A DNA stretch of 6,357 nt from JBDLSO01 sp039799445 (GTDB lineage: Bacteria; Patescibacteriota; Minisyncoccia; Phycocordibacterales; UBA5272): positions 1 to 6,357 of the forward strand of contig JBDLSO010000045.1 of assembly GCA_039799445.1 (NCBI GenBank), read 5' to 3'. Both the position numbers and the translations under genes were made by a program. Below are positions 1 through 6,354 of the stretch, piece after piece. A model generated the notes under the pieces. The model ran no database searches. It was not told the origin of the DNA and saw only the letters and a program-made list of their open reading frames with translations. Position 1 is the stretch's first letter; each line of letters opens with the position of its first letter.

Positions 1-17
1 CAACGACTCAAAGTGAA

Positions 18-26
18 TGCTATACT
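18..26 (+). promoter_or_regulatory. Extended -10 promoter of the wHTH gene
   Basis: The sequence TG-C-TATACT matches a sigma70-type extended -10 element. The hexamer ends 8 nt before the ATG at 35, so transcription would start at about 33 and leave at most a 2-nt leader. No convincing -35 can be judged because the window starts too close. The 12-base string GAATGCTATACT recurs on the minus strand at 6357-6346, in front of the small membrane protein gene. TATAAT at 26-31 overlaps but would start RNA inside the gene, so it is the weaker choice. Confidence 0.65.
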
Positions 27-34
27 ATAATACT

Positions 35-655
35 ATGGAAATCCTAGCAAAACTATTTGGCAGTCGTGAACGCGTACGTATCATGCGATACATACTTGCT
101 CATGAAAAAGAGTCATTCGATATAAAAACCGTTTCAAGCACACTCAATATAGATGCGGCATCTGTACGCAAAGAATTGAAACTTCTTCTGAGCATTCTCT
201 TTATCAAAGAGTCTATATACAACAAACAAACAGAAAAAAAGAAAGGCAAAACAACACACATAGAAAAAAACAAAGTCTCAGGATACAAACTCAATCCTAG
301 TTTTGTATTCCTGACCAATTTCAAAAACCTTTTGCTAGAGAAAGAAGAACTAGCTCCAGCAGAAATATACGAGCATTTTAAGAAACTCGGAAAGATAGAG
401 CTGTTCATACTGGCTGGTATATTTCAAGGCAACACAGGTCAAGAAATCGACATCCTCATAGTAGGCAAAAATCTCAAGAAAACCAAAATAGAAGAAAAAA
501 TAGCTGAAATAGAAGGCTTTATCGGCGCCGAATTAAAATACGCTATATTTGAGACAGATGAATTCAATTATCGCTATATGCTATACGACCGCTTCGTCAG
601 AGATGTCCTACACAAAGAACACATAGAAGTAGTCAATGAACTAGATCTCAAATAA
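35..655 (+). CDS. Winged-helix DNA-binding protein with nucleotidyltransferase-like domain
   Basis: A predicted cytoplasmic regulator of 206 residues. Residues 1-60 look like a winged helix-turn-helix: MEILAKLFGSRERVRIMRYI, then a likely HTH at about 28-51 (FDIKTVSSTLNIDAASVRKE). A Lys-rich linker follows at 64-80. Residues 93-206 resemble an MNT-type nucleotidyltransferase fold, with strand EIDILIVG at 137-144, but the usual GS motif is LAGIFQG (126-132) and only one of the usual paired Asp residues is present (E137, D139). Catalysis is therefore doubtful and the domain may be a sensor or scaffold. The ATG at 35 is chosen over the in-frame ATG at 17 because the latter lies upstream of the -10 box; no Shine-Dalgarno is visible. 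The gene is monocistronic, with a terminator starting within its stop codon. The DNA target and role are unknown. Family-level confidence is moderate. Confidence 0.75.
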   Translation: MEILAKLFGSRERVRIMRYILAHEKESFDIKTVSSTLNIDAASVRKELKLLLSILFIKESIYNKQTEKKKGKTTHIEKNKVSGYKLNPSFVFLTNFKNLLLEKEELAPAEIYEHFKKLGKIELFILAGIFQGNTGQEIDILIVGKNLKKTKIEEKIAEIEGFIGAELKYAIFETDEFNYRYMLYDRFVRDVLHKEHIEVVNELDLK

Positions 656-683
656 AACATTCTTTCTCTACGAATGTTTTTTT
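654..683 (+). terminator. Intrinsic terminator of the wHTH gene
   Basis: A perfect 9-bp inverted repeat, AAAACATTC (654-662) and GAATGTTTT (672-680), has a 9-nt loop and runs into an uninterrupted T tract (677-683). The stem is AT-rich and so not very strong. It begins within the TAA stop codon (653-655), and its T tract abuts the TGC of the next gene's extended -10 element, leaving no spacer between terminator and promoter. Confidence 0.65.
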
Positions 684-691
684 GCTATACT
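683..691 (+). promoter_or_regulatory. Extended -10 promoter of the ligase-TPR gene
   Basis: TG-C-TATACT lies at 683-691 with the hexamer at 686-691. The ATG at 699 is 7 nt beyond the hexamer, so the predicted RNA start (about 698) is essentially the start codon. The 16-base string TTTTTTTGCTATACTA (677-692) is repeated exactly at 3142-3157 before the flippase gene. No TTGACA-like -35 is seen at normal spacing. Confidence 0.7.
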
Positions 692-698
692 AATATGT

Positions 699-3038
699 AT
701 GAAATACATACAACATATACGAAATATATTCTCAAAAGCGGCTTTGTTTGATACCATAGCCAAATACGCACTTGGAGCCATATTACTGCTTCTCCCACTT
801 ATCTTCTCTCCAATATCAAACCTCACAACACTTTCTGTAAAATACTTTTTCCTATATATATGTGCTGTAATTGCAAGTAGTGCATATCTGCTTGCTCGTA
901 GAGCAGACAAAAAAGTCTCGCTCCCAAGCAAGCTATCCATAGTAAGTATCGCGTTGCTACCAATTGTATCCATAGTCGCCACAGTATTTACAGGTAGATT
1001 CAGCCAAAGTGTTATAGGATACGGGGTAGAATCAAGCACTGTTCTTTCTATCATTCTCTTTGTAACTCTAGCATTTCTTGCATTTGAGTATTCTCGCGAG
1101 AAAAAAGCAGTCACAAAAGCATTGCAACTCATTGCACTTTCATATGTAGTTGTGCTTGCATATCAAATCCTTCGTTTCGTATTGCCTGAAAACTGGCTTT
1201 CATTTGGTCAATTCACAGGGCCGTTCAGTACTCTTTTAGGCAAATGGAATGATCTTGCGATATATACAGGCATGATACTTATCGCCGTATTTTTCTCTAT
1301 CAAAAAAATATCGCACAAAAAACAATACATCGCCCTGGCTCTCTCGATAATATTGCTCACTGTTTTGCATATCGTATCATTTATCCTTCTTTGGCCAGTG
1401 CTCATAGCTGTATTACTATGTATAGTAGTAGCTGATTCAGTACACAAAAACAAAATAACCCTACTGAGCAAAGGTGGTCTGACCACGTATCGCCTCATAG
1501 GTTTGATAAGTGCTCTTATTGCAATCATATATGTAACTGTACTTATTCAGTCAGTACGTCTCAATTCAGTAGGCAATATACTGCGACCAAATCTATACAA
1601 TCTTGTATACGCACTACCAAACTCCCTTGGACAAGCACCACAAGAAGCGATTCCAAGTGCTAGCATGACAGCGGATATATTTGTACAAGAAGTCAAACAC
1701 AATCCAGTATTTGGAACAGGGCCAAATCGCTTTTCAGAGGCATGGGCACAATACAAAAAAACAGAAGTATCACAAAGCCCATACTGGAATTCAGAGTTCA
1801 CATACGGTAGTGGCTATTTTCCAACCCTCGCAGTTAGTACAGGAATACTAGGCTTGCTGGCGATTCTTCTATTCATTGGTACTCTGTTTTGGAATATATA
1901 CAAAGCTATTTTCTCTGGAACACTTTCAAAAAATGACAATATTATTGTCTTTTCAACCCTGTATCTACTGATACTCAGTATTATATATGTACCGTCTATT
2001 CCGCTGATTGTGTATCTCTTTCTCGGTATAGGATATACATATAGCCTTGGAAAAAAGACAGATATATCACTTGCAAGCACCAAAATGAAACTCCTTATAC
2101 TAGCAAAGATAAGTGCAGTTATCATACTTGCTTTCTTTGTGGGGTATCTGCTAGCCAAAGAGTATATCGCAGCATATTACTATCAAAAAGCAGTACTAGC
2201 TATACGCATAGAGAAAAACATCGATACAGCTGACACATTCTTACAGAAAGCTATACAGACAAATCCAAAAGATATCTATTATAGAGCATACTCAGACCTC
2301 GCCATACTCAAAGCACAAGCAATAATTGAAAGCCAAACACAGTCTAGCGCAGAGATATCAAGTCAAGCCAGAGAAGCAGCGACAGCACAAATAACAATAG
2401 CACAAGAGTATGCAGATAAAGCAATACTCAAATACCCAGAAAACTATTTCAACTACATTTTTGCAGCATATATATATCAGTACAATGCAACACAAATAGA
2501 CAAAACTATTGAACTCTACAAAAAAAGTCTAGAATTATACCCAAACAATCCAAACGCATATATTGGACTTGCCAAAGCAGTAGCAACTACAAACAATATC
2601 AAAGAAACAAAAGAGTATATACAAAAAGCTCTTACTATAAGACCCACACACACAGACTCACTTCTCGCTGCTGCAGAGCTAACACTACAAGACAAAGATA
2701 CAAATGGTGCCCTCGAATTACTTGCACGAGCCTATACATCCGACACCTCTCGAGTTGATATATTGTTTCAAATAGCATCTATTCAATTTGAACTACAAAA
2801 CAATGTACAAGAAGCAACTCAGACAATACTATTTGCTGTTAACTCTCATCCAGAGAGCATAGATGCCAAATACACTCTTGCGATACTATACGCCAAACAA
2901 GAAAAGTTCAAAGACGCTGCCAATATATTATCGGAAATAGTAAAACGTGATGAAAAAGCAAAAAGCGCACTCGAACCACTTATCTCAGAACTTCTTCAAA
3001 ACAAAGACCCATTCACACAGACCGAACCAGCAGTATAA
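699..3038 (+). CDS. O-antigen ligase/polymerase-like (Wzy_C) membrane protein with C-terminal TPRs
   Basis: An integral membrane protein of 779 residues, likely transferring or polymerising lipid-linked glycans outside the membrane. About 13 hydrophobic segments lie between residues 21 and 486. The GPFSTLLGKWNDLAIYTG stretch (174-191) and a large presumed external loop (286-370) carrying NPVFGTGPNRF (335-345) are the Wzy_C/WaaL-type signatures. The loop ends in WNSEFTYGSGYFPTLAVSTG (363-382), where many ligases have an HN-rich catalytic motif; no His is seen there. After the last helix (about 465-486), residues 490-760 form helical TPR-like repeats, for example KTIELYKKSLELYPNNPNAY (602-621), then KEYIQKALTIRPTH. 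The TPR part is predicted external and may bind glycan or protein partners. The start at 699 follows the -10 box by 7 nt. The substrate cannot be read from sequence; WaaL-like ligase, Wzy polymerase and protein O-glycosyltransferase (PglL-like) all remain possible. Confidence 0.82.
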   Translation: MKYIQHIRNIFSKAALFDTIAKYALGAILLLLPLIFSPISNLTTLSVKYFFLYICAVIASSAYLLARRADKKVSLPSKLSIVSIALLPIVSIVATVFTGRFSQSVIGYGVESSTVLSIILFVTLAFLAFEYSREKKAVTKALQLIALSYVVVLAYQILRFVLPENWLSFGQFTGPFSTLLGKWNDLAIYTGMILIAVFFSIKKISHKKQYIALALSIILLTVLHIVSFILLWPVLIAVLLCIVVADSVHKNKITLLSKGGLTTYRLIGLISALIAIIYVTVLIQSVRLNSVGNILRPNLYNLVYALPNSLGQAPQEAIPSASMTADIFVQEVKHNPVFGTGPNRFSEAWAQYKKTEVSQSPYWNSEFTYGSGYFPTLAVSTGILGLLAILLFIGTLFWNIYKAIFSGTLSKNDNIIVFSTLYLLILSIIYVPSIPLIVYLFLGIGYTYSLGKKTDISLASTKMKLLILAKISAVIILAFFVGYLLAKEYIAAYYYQKAVLAIRIEKNIDTADTFLQKAIQTNPKDIYYRAYSDLAILKAQAIIESQTQSSAEISSQAREAATAQITIAQEYADKAILKYPENYFNYIFAAYIYQYNATQIDKTIELYKKSLELYPNNPNAYIGLAKAVATTNNIKETKEYIQKALTIRPTHTDSLLAAAELTLQDKDTNGALELLARAYTSDTSRVDILFQIASIQFELQNNVQEATQTILFAVNSHPESIDAKYTLAILYAKQEKFKDAANILSEIVKRDEKAKSALEPLISELLQNKDPFTQTEPAV

Positions 3039-3093
3039 ACAAGCATAGCCGAAACACTCAAACAAGGCAGGTCAAAGAGAGAGTCATATCAAC

Positions 3094-3123
3094 ACAAAAA
3101 GAGGGCATAGACCCTCTTTTTGT
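3094..3123 (+). terminator. Intrinsic terminator after the ligase-TPR gene
   Basis: A perfect 12-bp stem, ACAAAAAGAGGG (3094-3105) and CCCTCTTTTTGT (3112-3123), encloses a 6-nt loop. The GC-rich core (GAGGG/CCCTC) is followed by five Ts, as in a typical intrinsic terminator; the A tract on the other arm could make it bidirectional. It lies 56 nt after the stop at 3038. The rest of the 3039-3163 gap holds only the flippase promoter. Confidence 0.85.
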
Positions 3124-3147
3124 ATAGGTGAATTAAATGACTTTTTT

Positions 3148-3156
3148 TGCTATACT
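3148..3156 (+). promoter_or_regulatory. Extended -10 promoter of the flippase-lepA unit
   Basis: TG-C-TATACT has its hexamer at 3151-3156, preceded by seven Ts (3142-3148). The in-frame ATG at 3164 follows after 7 nt, the same spacing as for the ligase gene, predicting an RNA start at about 3163. No hairpin is seen directly before this T tract, so here the Ts are not explained as part of a terminator and may be a promoter spacer element. Confidence 0.7.
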
Positions 3157-3163
3157 ATGTGAA

Positions 3164-4450
3164 ATGATTCTAAAAAACTCCATTATTATTGCAGTATTGA
3201 GTATTGTGTCGGTGCTACTTGGAATGTTTCGAGACAGACTTTTGGCAGAATATGTCGGCATAGGAGTAGAGCTCGATATATATAATGCTGCGTTTAGACT
3301 GCCAGATCTCGCGCTCGGAATACTACTTTCTTTTGCGGCGTCTGCAACTATCATTCCATTTCTAAGTAAAGCAATCGACCAGAAAGACAATCTTGAAATA
3401 GAACGCCGTATGAGTACACTATTTGTATTCTTTGGTATTTCGATGGCTGTACTTTCGATTATTGTTGTAAGTATATTGCCTTATATTGCTCGCTTTATTG
3501 TACCAGGATTTTCAGAATTCAATACTGAGCAGTTTATTCTATATACTCGCATCTTGATGCTACAACCGATACTACTCGGACTTTCAACACTTGTATCGAC
3601 ACTTGCCCAATCAAAACACAGATTTTATCTATACGGCATCGCGCCACTTTTCTACACGCTATCTATTATATGTAGTATCATATTTGGCTATAAGCAATAC
3701 GGTACAATAGCACTTATAGTAGGTGTATTAGTCGGCTCTGTACTTCATTTCTTATTACAATCAATCACTCTGCGACTTTATAAAATTCGTATACGCCCGA
3801 GTTTGTTTAGCTGGGATCTTGTAAAAGAACAATTGCATATCTCACTCCCTCGCTCATTTGCGTATTTGATAGTGCAGTCACGTGTCGTTTTCTTTACAGC
3901 TCTCGCGACTACATTCGGTATTGGCGCGCTCTCTATATATTTGTTTGCACAGAGAATAGTAGAAGCCGTAATACAAATAATTCCCCAAAGTATCTCCTCG
4001 GCAAGCCTACCCAGCTTGTCGCTACACAGTAGTAGGGAAGACAACACTGCATACAAAAAATTATTTGTCCGTAATACTGCGTATATACTGACAAGCTCAA
4101 CCGCAATTGCTTTTTTCATATGGTTTCTAGCCAAGTATATTGTACTTGTATTATTCGGGGATACAGGGCATAATGAAAAGATAATAGAATTCTTACTAGT
4201 ACTCGTACTAGGGCTTCCATTTGCGGCACTTGCAAATTACATATCAACCGCATTTTCAGCTAGGAAAGAAACTCAAATCATTTTGTATCTCACCCTTTGC
4301 TCAACACTTGTCGGTATAGGTACAGCATATGTATTAAAAGTAAGTGGAATGGGTATACTCAGTATTGCATACGGAACAGTTGCATTATCTGTAGTATACG
4401 TTTTTCTTAGCGGAATCTTCTACATAGGACGTATACAAAACAAAACATGA
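3164..4450 (+). CDS. murJ: MurJ/MviN-family lipid II flippase, 12-helix form
   Basis: A predicted inner-membrane flippase of the MOP superfamily, moving lipid-linked peptidoglycan precursor (or a related lipid-linked glycan) outward. The family's N-terminal signature is clear: LLGMFRDRLLAEYVGIG (18-34), D38, FRLPDL (44-49) and IIPFLSK (63-69). The second-half signature is FAQRIVEAVIQIIPQSISSA then LPSLS (261-286). At 428 residues it is shorter than E. coli MurJ (about 510) and ends just after what aligns with helix 12, so helices 13-14 are absent. By alignment from memory, R23, D38 and R263 match essential MurJ residues, but V17 and L51 replace two expected arginines. The ATG at 3164 is preferred over 3137 because the latter precedes the -10 box and would make the promoter coding. 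It overlaps lepA by ATGA, implying translational coupling. Another MOP glycolipid flippase is the main alternative. Confidence 0.8.
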   Translation: MILKNSIIIAVLSIVSVLLGMFRDRLLAEYVGIGVELDIYNAAFRLPDLALGILLSFAASATIIPFLSKAIDQKDNLEIERRMSTLFVFFGISMAVLSIIVVSILPYIARFIVPGFSEFNTEQFILYTRILMLQPILLGLSTLVSTLAQSKHRFYLYGIAPLFYTLSIICSIIFGYKQYGTIALIVGVLVGSVLHFLLQSITLRLYKIRIRPSLFSWDLVKEQLHISLPRSFAYLIVQSRVVFFTALATTFGIGALSIYLFAQRIVEAVIQIIPQSISSASLPSLSLHSSREDNTAYKKLFVRNTAYILTSSTAIAFFIWFLAKYIVLVLFGDTGHNEKIIEFLLVLVLGLPFAALANYISTAFSARKETQIILYLTLCSTLVGIGTAYVLKVSGMGILSIAYGTVALSVVYVFLSGIFYIGRIQNKT

Positions 4451-5409
4451 AAGAAACACATATCAGAAATTTCAGTATTATTGCGCACATAGATCACGGC
4501 AAGTCGACACTTGCCGATAGAATGTTGCAAGTCACAAATACAATTGAAGTCAGAAAAATGCGCGAACAAGTGCTGGACTCAATGGAGCTCGAACGCGAGC
4601 GTGGTATCACTATCAAGATGCAACCAGTATCAATGAAATACTCATATCAAGGAGAAGAGTATTTGTTGAATCTGATAGATACACCAGGGCATATCGATTT
4701 CTCGTACGAAGTATCTCGCTCACTCAAAGCCGTTGAAGGTGCGATACTATTAGTCGATGCAACCCAAGGAGTACAAGCACAGACACTCACCACACTCAGG
4801 CTCGCAATGGAATCAAAATTGTGCATCATTCCAGTTATGAGCAAGATAGACTCGCCACTTGCACGCACCGACGAAATAGCATTTGAAATAGCAGAGCTAC
4901 TTGATTGTGATCCAGATACTATTCACAAAGTTTCAGGAAAAACAGGGGAGGGTGTTCCTGAATTACTCGAAAAAGTAATTCGCGAAGTACCACCACCTAA
5001 GTCTACTTATAATGGGAGACATGACACACGTGCGCTCATATTTGACTTCGAATACTCAAATCACCAAGGAGTCATTCTCTATGTCCGAGTACTAGACGGC
5101 ACACTTGAAAAAAATGGTGAATACCTCTTTGTCCGTGCAAAAGAGCGATTTATCTCACCAGAAGTTGGTATATTCCAGCCCCAAAAAACAGCTGCGGTTC
5201 AGATACAGCAAGGGCAAATCGGCTATATAGTGACCGGTGTCAAGCAGCCAGGTATTGCACGCGTAGGTGACACGATAACGCTATCAAAACACCCCCTAGA
5301 AGCATTTCCAGGCTATGAGGAGCCTCGTCCCATTGTGTGGGCTAGTGTATATGGCGAAACTCAGGATGATTTTCCGTCTCAAACTATCAGATTCGTCACT
5401 GACATTTGA
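4447..5409 (+). CDS. lepA: LepA N-terminal fragment: GTPase domain, domain II and start of domain III
   Basis: This is the open frame as it stands, 320 residues ending at TGA 5407-5409. G1 is AHIDHGKST (13-21), G2 RGIT (52-55), G3 DTPGH (78-82). G4 reads MSKID (131-135), with Ser where NKxD proteins have Asn, and G5 reads SGKTG (163-167) where SAKTG is usual. The beta-barrel domain II follows at about 190-285. Residues up to F309 match LepA; the last 11 (from PSQTIRF) do not and are frameshift-derived. If translated alone, it would lack domains IV and V and the LepA-specific C-terminal domain, and so would probably not work as EF4. Confidence 0.8.
   Translation: MKETHIRNFSIIAHIDHGKSTLADRMLQVTNTIEVRKMREQVLDSMELERERGITIKMQPVSMKYSYQGEEYLLNLIDTPGHIDFSYEVSRSLKAVEGAILLVDATQGVQAQTLTTLRLAMESKLCIIPVMSKIDSPLARTDEIAFEIAELLDCDPDTIHKVSGKTGEGVPELLEKVIREVPPPKSTYNGRHDTRALIFDFEYSNHQGVILYVRVLDGTLEKNGEYLFVRAKERFISPEVGIFQPQKTAAVQIQQGQIGYIVTGVKQPGIARVGDTITLSKHPLEAFPGYEEPRPIVWASVYGETQDDFPSQTIRFVTDI
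5371..5380 (+). other. Frameshift/deletion junction in lepA
   Basis: TTT (5371-5373) is the last codon matching LepA in the upstream frame (DDF), and CTC (5378-5380) starts LKLSD in the downstream frame. Only 4 nt separate them where about 27 nt (nine codons, typically of the form xxLRxALxK) are expected, a net loss of about 23 nt. There is no homopolymer at the site. No zero-frame stop occurs until 5407, so it does not resemble the prfB-type programmed +1 site. Confidence 0.75.
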
Positions 5410-6220
5410 AGAGGAAACCTCGGGTAGTCTCGGACGTGGATTTCGTTGTGGTTTTCTTGGTATGCTTCATTTGGAAATTATTACCGAGAGATTACGCCGC
5501 GAATTCGATTTGTCACTTATAGTGACCTCTCCCTCTATACATTATCAAGTAACACTCAAAAGTGGCGAGAAAGAAATGATATATTCACCAGTGCATTTCC
5601 CTGCACATGGCTTTTATACAGAAGTATATGAGCCTTGGGTTCTGATGCAACTCATCACTCCGACTGACTATGTCAGCAATATCATGCAGTCATTACACGA
5701 CCATGAAGCGATAGTAGGGGACAGTGAAGTATTTGGAGACAAAAGACTTTCGATGCACATAGAGATGCCACTTCGAGAACTGATGCGCGGCTTTTTCGAT
5801 GAGATTAAAAGCAATAGTTCTGGTTATGCTTCTATTTCATACGAAATAGCAGATATGCGAAAAGCAGATGTAACAAGGCTCGATATATATGTAGCAGAGG
5901 AAATAGTACCAGCTTTTTCAAGAGTAGTTGCTACCAGACGTGCGCAAGAGGAAGCCGAAGAGGCGGTAGAGAAATTGCACAAAATACTCCCCGCAGAACT
6001 TTTCAAAGTAAAAATCCAAGGCTATGTCGACGGGCGTATCATAGCTTCCCGTTCAATAGCTGCAGTCAAGAAAGATGTAACAGGATATTTGTACGGGGGT
6101 GATATTACACGTAAAATGAAATTACGTGAAAAGCAGAAAAAGGGCAAGAAACGAATGCTTGACCAGGGCAAAGTCCATATTCAACACGACACGTTCATGT
6201 CGATGATGAAGAACAAATAG
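5375..6220 (+). CDS. lepA: LepA C-terminal fragment: domains III/V and LepA-specific C-terminal domain
   Basis: This carries 281 residues of LepA in the +1 frame relative to the upstream part. Diagnostic motifs are GFRCGFLGMLH (5438-5470), TERLRREFDLSLI with TSPSIHYQV just after, and the LepA-only tail with YGGDITRK (6092-6115) followed by KGKKRM. The open frame extends upstream to an ATG at 5315, but its first 19 residues (MRSLVPLCGLVY and on) are an out-of-frame reading of conserved LepA sequence. That ATG is therefore unlikely to be a real start, and the fragment has no credible start of its own. Confidence 0.8.
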   Translation, partial: RLKLSDSSLTFEEETSGSLGRGFRCGFLGMLHLEIITERLRREFDLSLIVTSPSIHYQVTLKSGEKEMIYSPVHFPAHGFYTEVYEPWVLMQLITPTDYVSNIMQSLHDHEAIVGDSEVFGDKRLSMHIEMPLRELMRGFFDEIKSNSSGYASISYEIADMRKADVTRLDIYVAEEIVPAFSRVVATRRAQEEAEEAVEKLHKILPAELFKVKIQGYVDGRIIASRSIAAVKKDVTGYLYGGDITRKMKLREKQKKGKKRMLDQGKVHIQHDTFMSMMKNK

Positions 6221-6222
6221 AA

Positions 6223-6333
6223 TTAGATAAAGATGATGGCGATAGAATAACCCACCATAGAGATGATTACCAATATCGCTACAACAGCGAAAGCAACACT
6301 TAACAATTTTTTATTTTTTTTATTAAAAATCAT
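6223..6333 (-). CDS. Small single-helix membrane protein (36 residues)
   Basis: A short gene on the minus strand encodes 36 residues. The N-terminus is Lys/Asn-rich (MIFNKKNKK, 1-9), followed by a continuous hydrophobic helix (LLSVAFAVVAILVIISMVGY, 10-29) and a short hydrophobic tail ending in FI. The positive N-terminus suggests it stays in and the C-terminus faces out. Support for a real gene is the GAATGCTATACT promoter-like string 12 nt before the ATG, the same element that precedes the other genes here, and that the frame fits between that promoter and the lepA stop. It converges on lepA with 2 nt between the stop codons. Function is not recognised; small proteins of this Lys-rich plus one-helix type seem familiar from Patescibacteria genomes, but that is from memory. 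It could also be a chance frame. Confidence 0.6.
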   Translation of the reverse strand: MIFNKKNKKLLSVAFAVVAILVIISMVGYSIAIIFI

Positions 6334-6345
6334 ATATACTGTAAG

Positions 6346-6354
6346 AGTATAGCA
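6346..6354 (-). promoter_or_regulatory. Extended -10 promoter of the small membrane protein gene
   Basis: On the minus strand, TG-C-TATACT reads from 6354 to 6346. The start codon (6333-6331) follows after 12 nt, predicting an RNA start at about 6339 and a leader of about 6 nt, too short for a Shine-Dalgarno. The upstream GAA extends the identity with the element at 15-26. The window ends at 6357, so no -35 can be assessed. Confidence 0.55.

Larger units (their letters stand above)
4447..6220 (+). pseudogene. lepA: lepA (elongation factor 4), interrupted by a frameshift
   Basis: LepA/EF4 is a ribosome-associated translational GTPase implicated in translation initiation and ribosome biogenesis or back-translocation. 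Read across the break, the two frames give about 590 residues covering every domain from the AHIDHGKST P-loop to the YGGDITRK C-terminal domain; the family is about 600 long. The zero frame is good through DDF (ends 5373), and the downstream homology resumes as RLKLSDSSL in the +1 frame from 5375. LepA proteins normally have about nine residues between these motifs, so about 23 nt seem lost. The remainder is well conserved, which points to a recent mutation or an assembly error, not long decay. It starts inside the flippase stop (ATGA) with no clear Shine-Dalgarno, so it is probably co-translated. Identity is near certain; whether the gene is really broken in the organism is not. Confidence 0.85.

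Noticed and set aside
225..280. A-rich stretch in the first gene as a frameshift site or insertion
   Set aside because: It stays in frame and encodes a plausible Lys-rich linker between the winged-helix and nucleotidyltransferase-like parts.
668..1132. Long minus-strand open frames within the ligase, regulator and flippase genes
   Set aside because: They lie antisense to well-supported genes, have low-complexity Ser/Arg/Ile composition and show no family motif or promoter box.
3039..3093. Possible small RNA or gene between the ligase gene and its terminator
   Set aside because: There is no promoter box, open frame or stable fold visible; it looks like an ordinary 3' untranslated region.
4448..4450. 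TGA recoded as Gly or Trp (codes 25 or 4)
   Set aside because: Reading TGA as a stop gives a natural C-terminus for the flippase and a standard ATGA overlap with lepA. Recoding would not mend the lepA frame.
5360..5410. Programmed +1 ribosomal frameshift in lepA
   Set aside because: There is no in-frame stop or slippery codon at the junction and no Shine-Dalgarno-like stimulator. A +1 shift would still leave the protein about eight residues short in a conserved helix, so a deletion or artefact is simpler.
5315..6220. A separate 301-residue gene starting at ATG 5315
   Set aside because: The first 19 residues are an out-of-frame reading of conserved LepA sequence; the homology begins at about 5375.
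6276..6322. Terminator for lepA: TCGCT/AGCGA hairpin (6276-6290) and a T-rich stretch (6307-6322)
   Set aside because: The stem is only 5 bp and sits 16 nt before the T run, and the region is better explained as the AAA/AAT-rich start of the minus-strand small gene.
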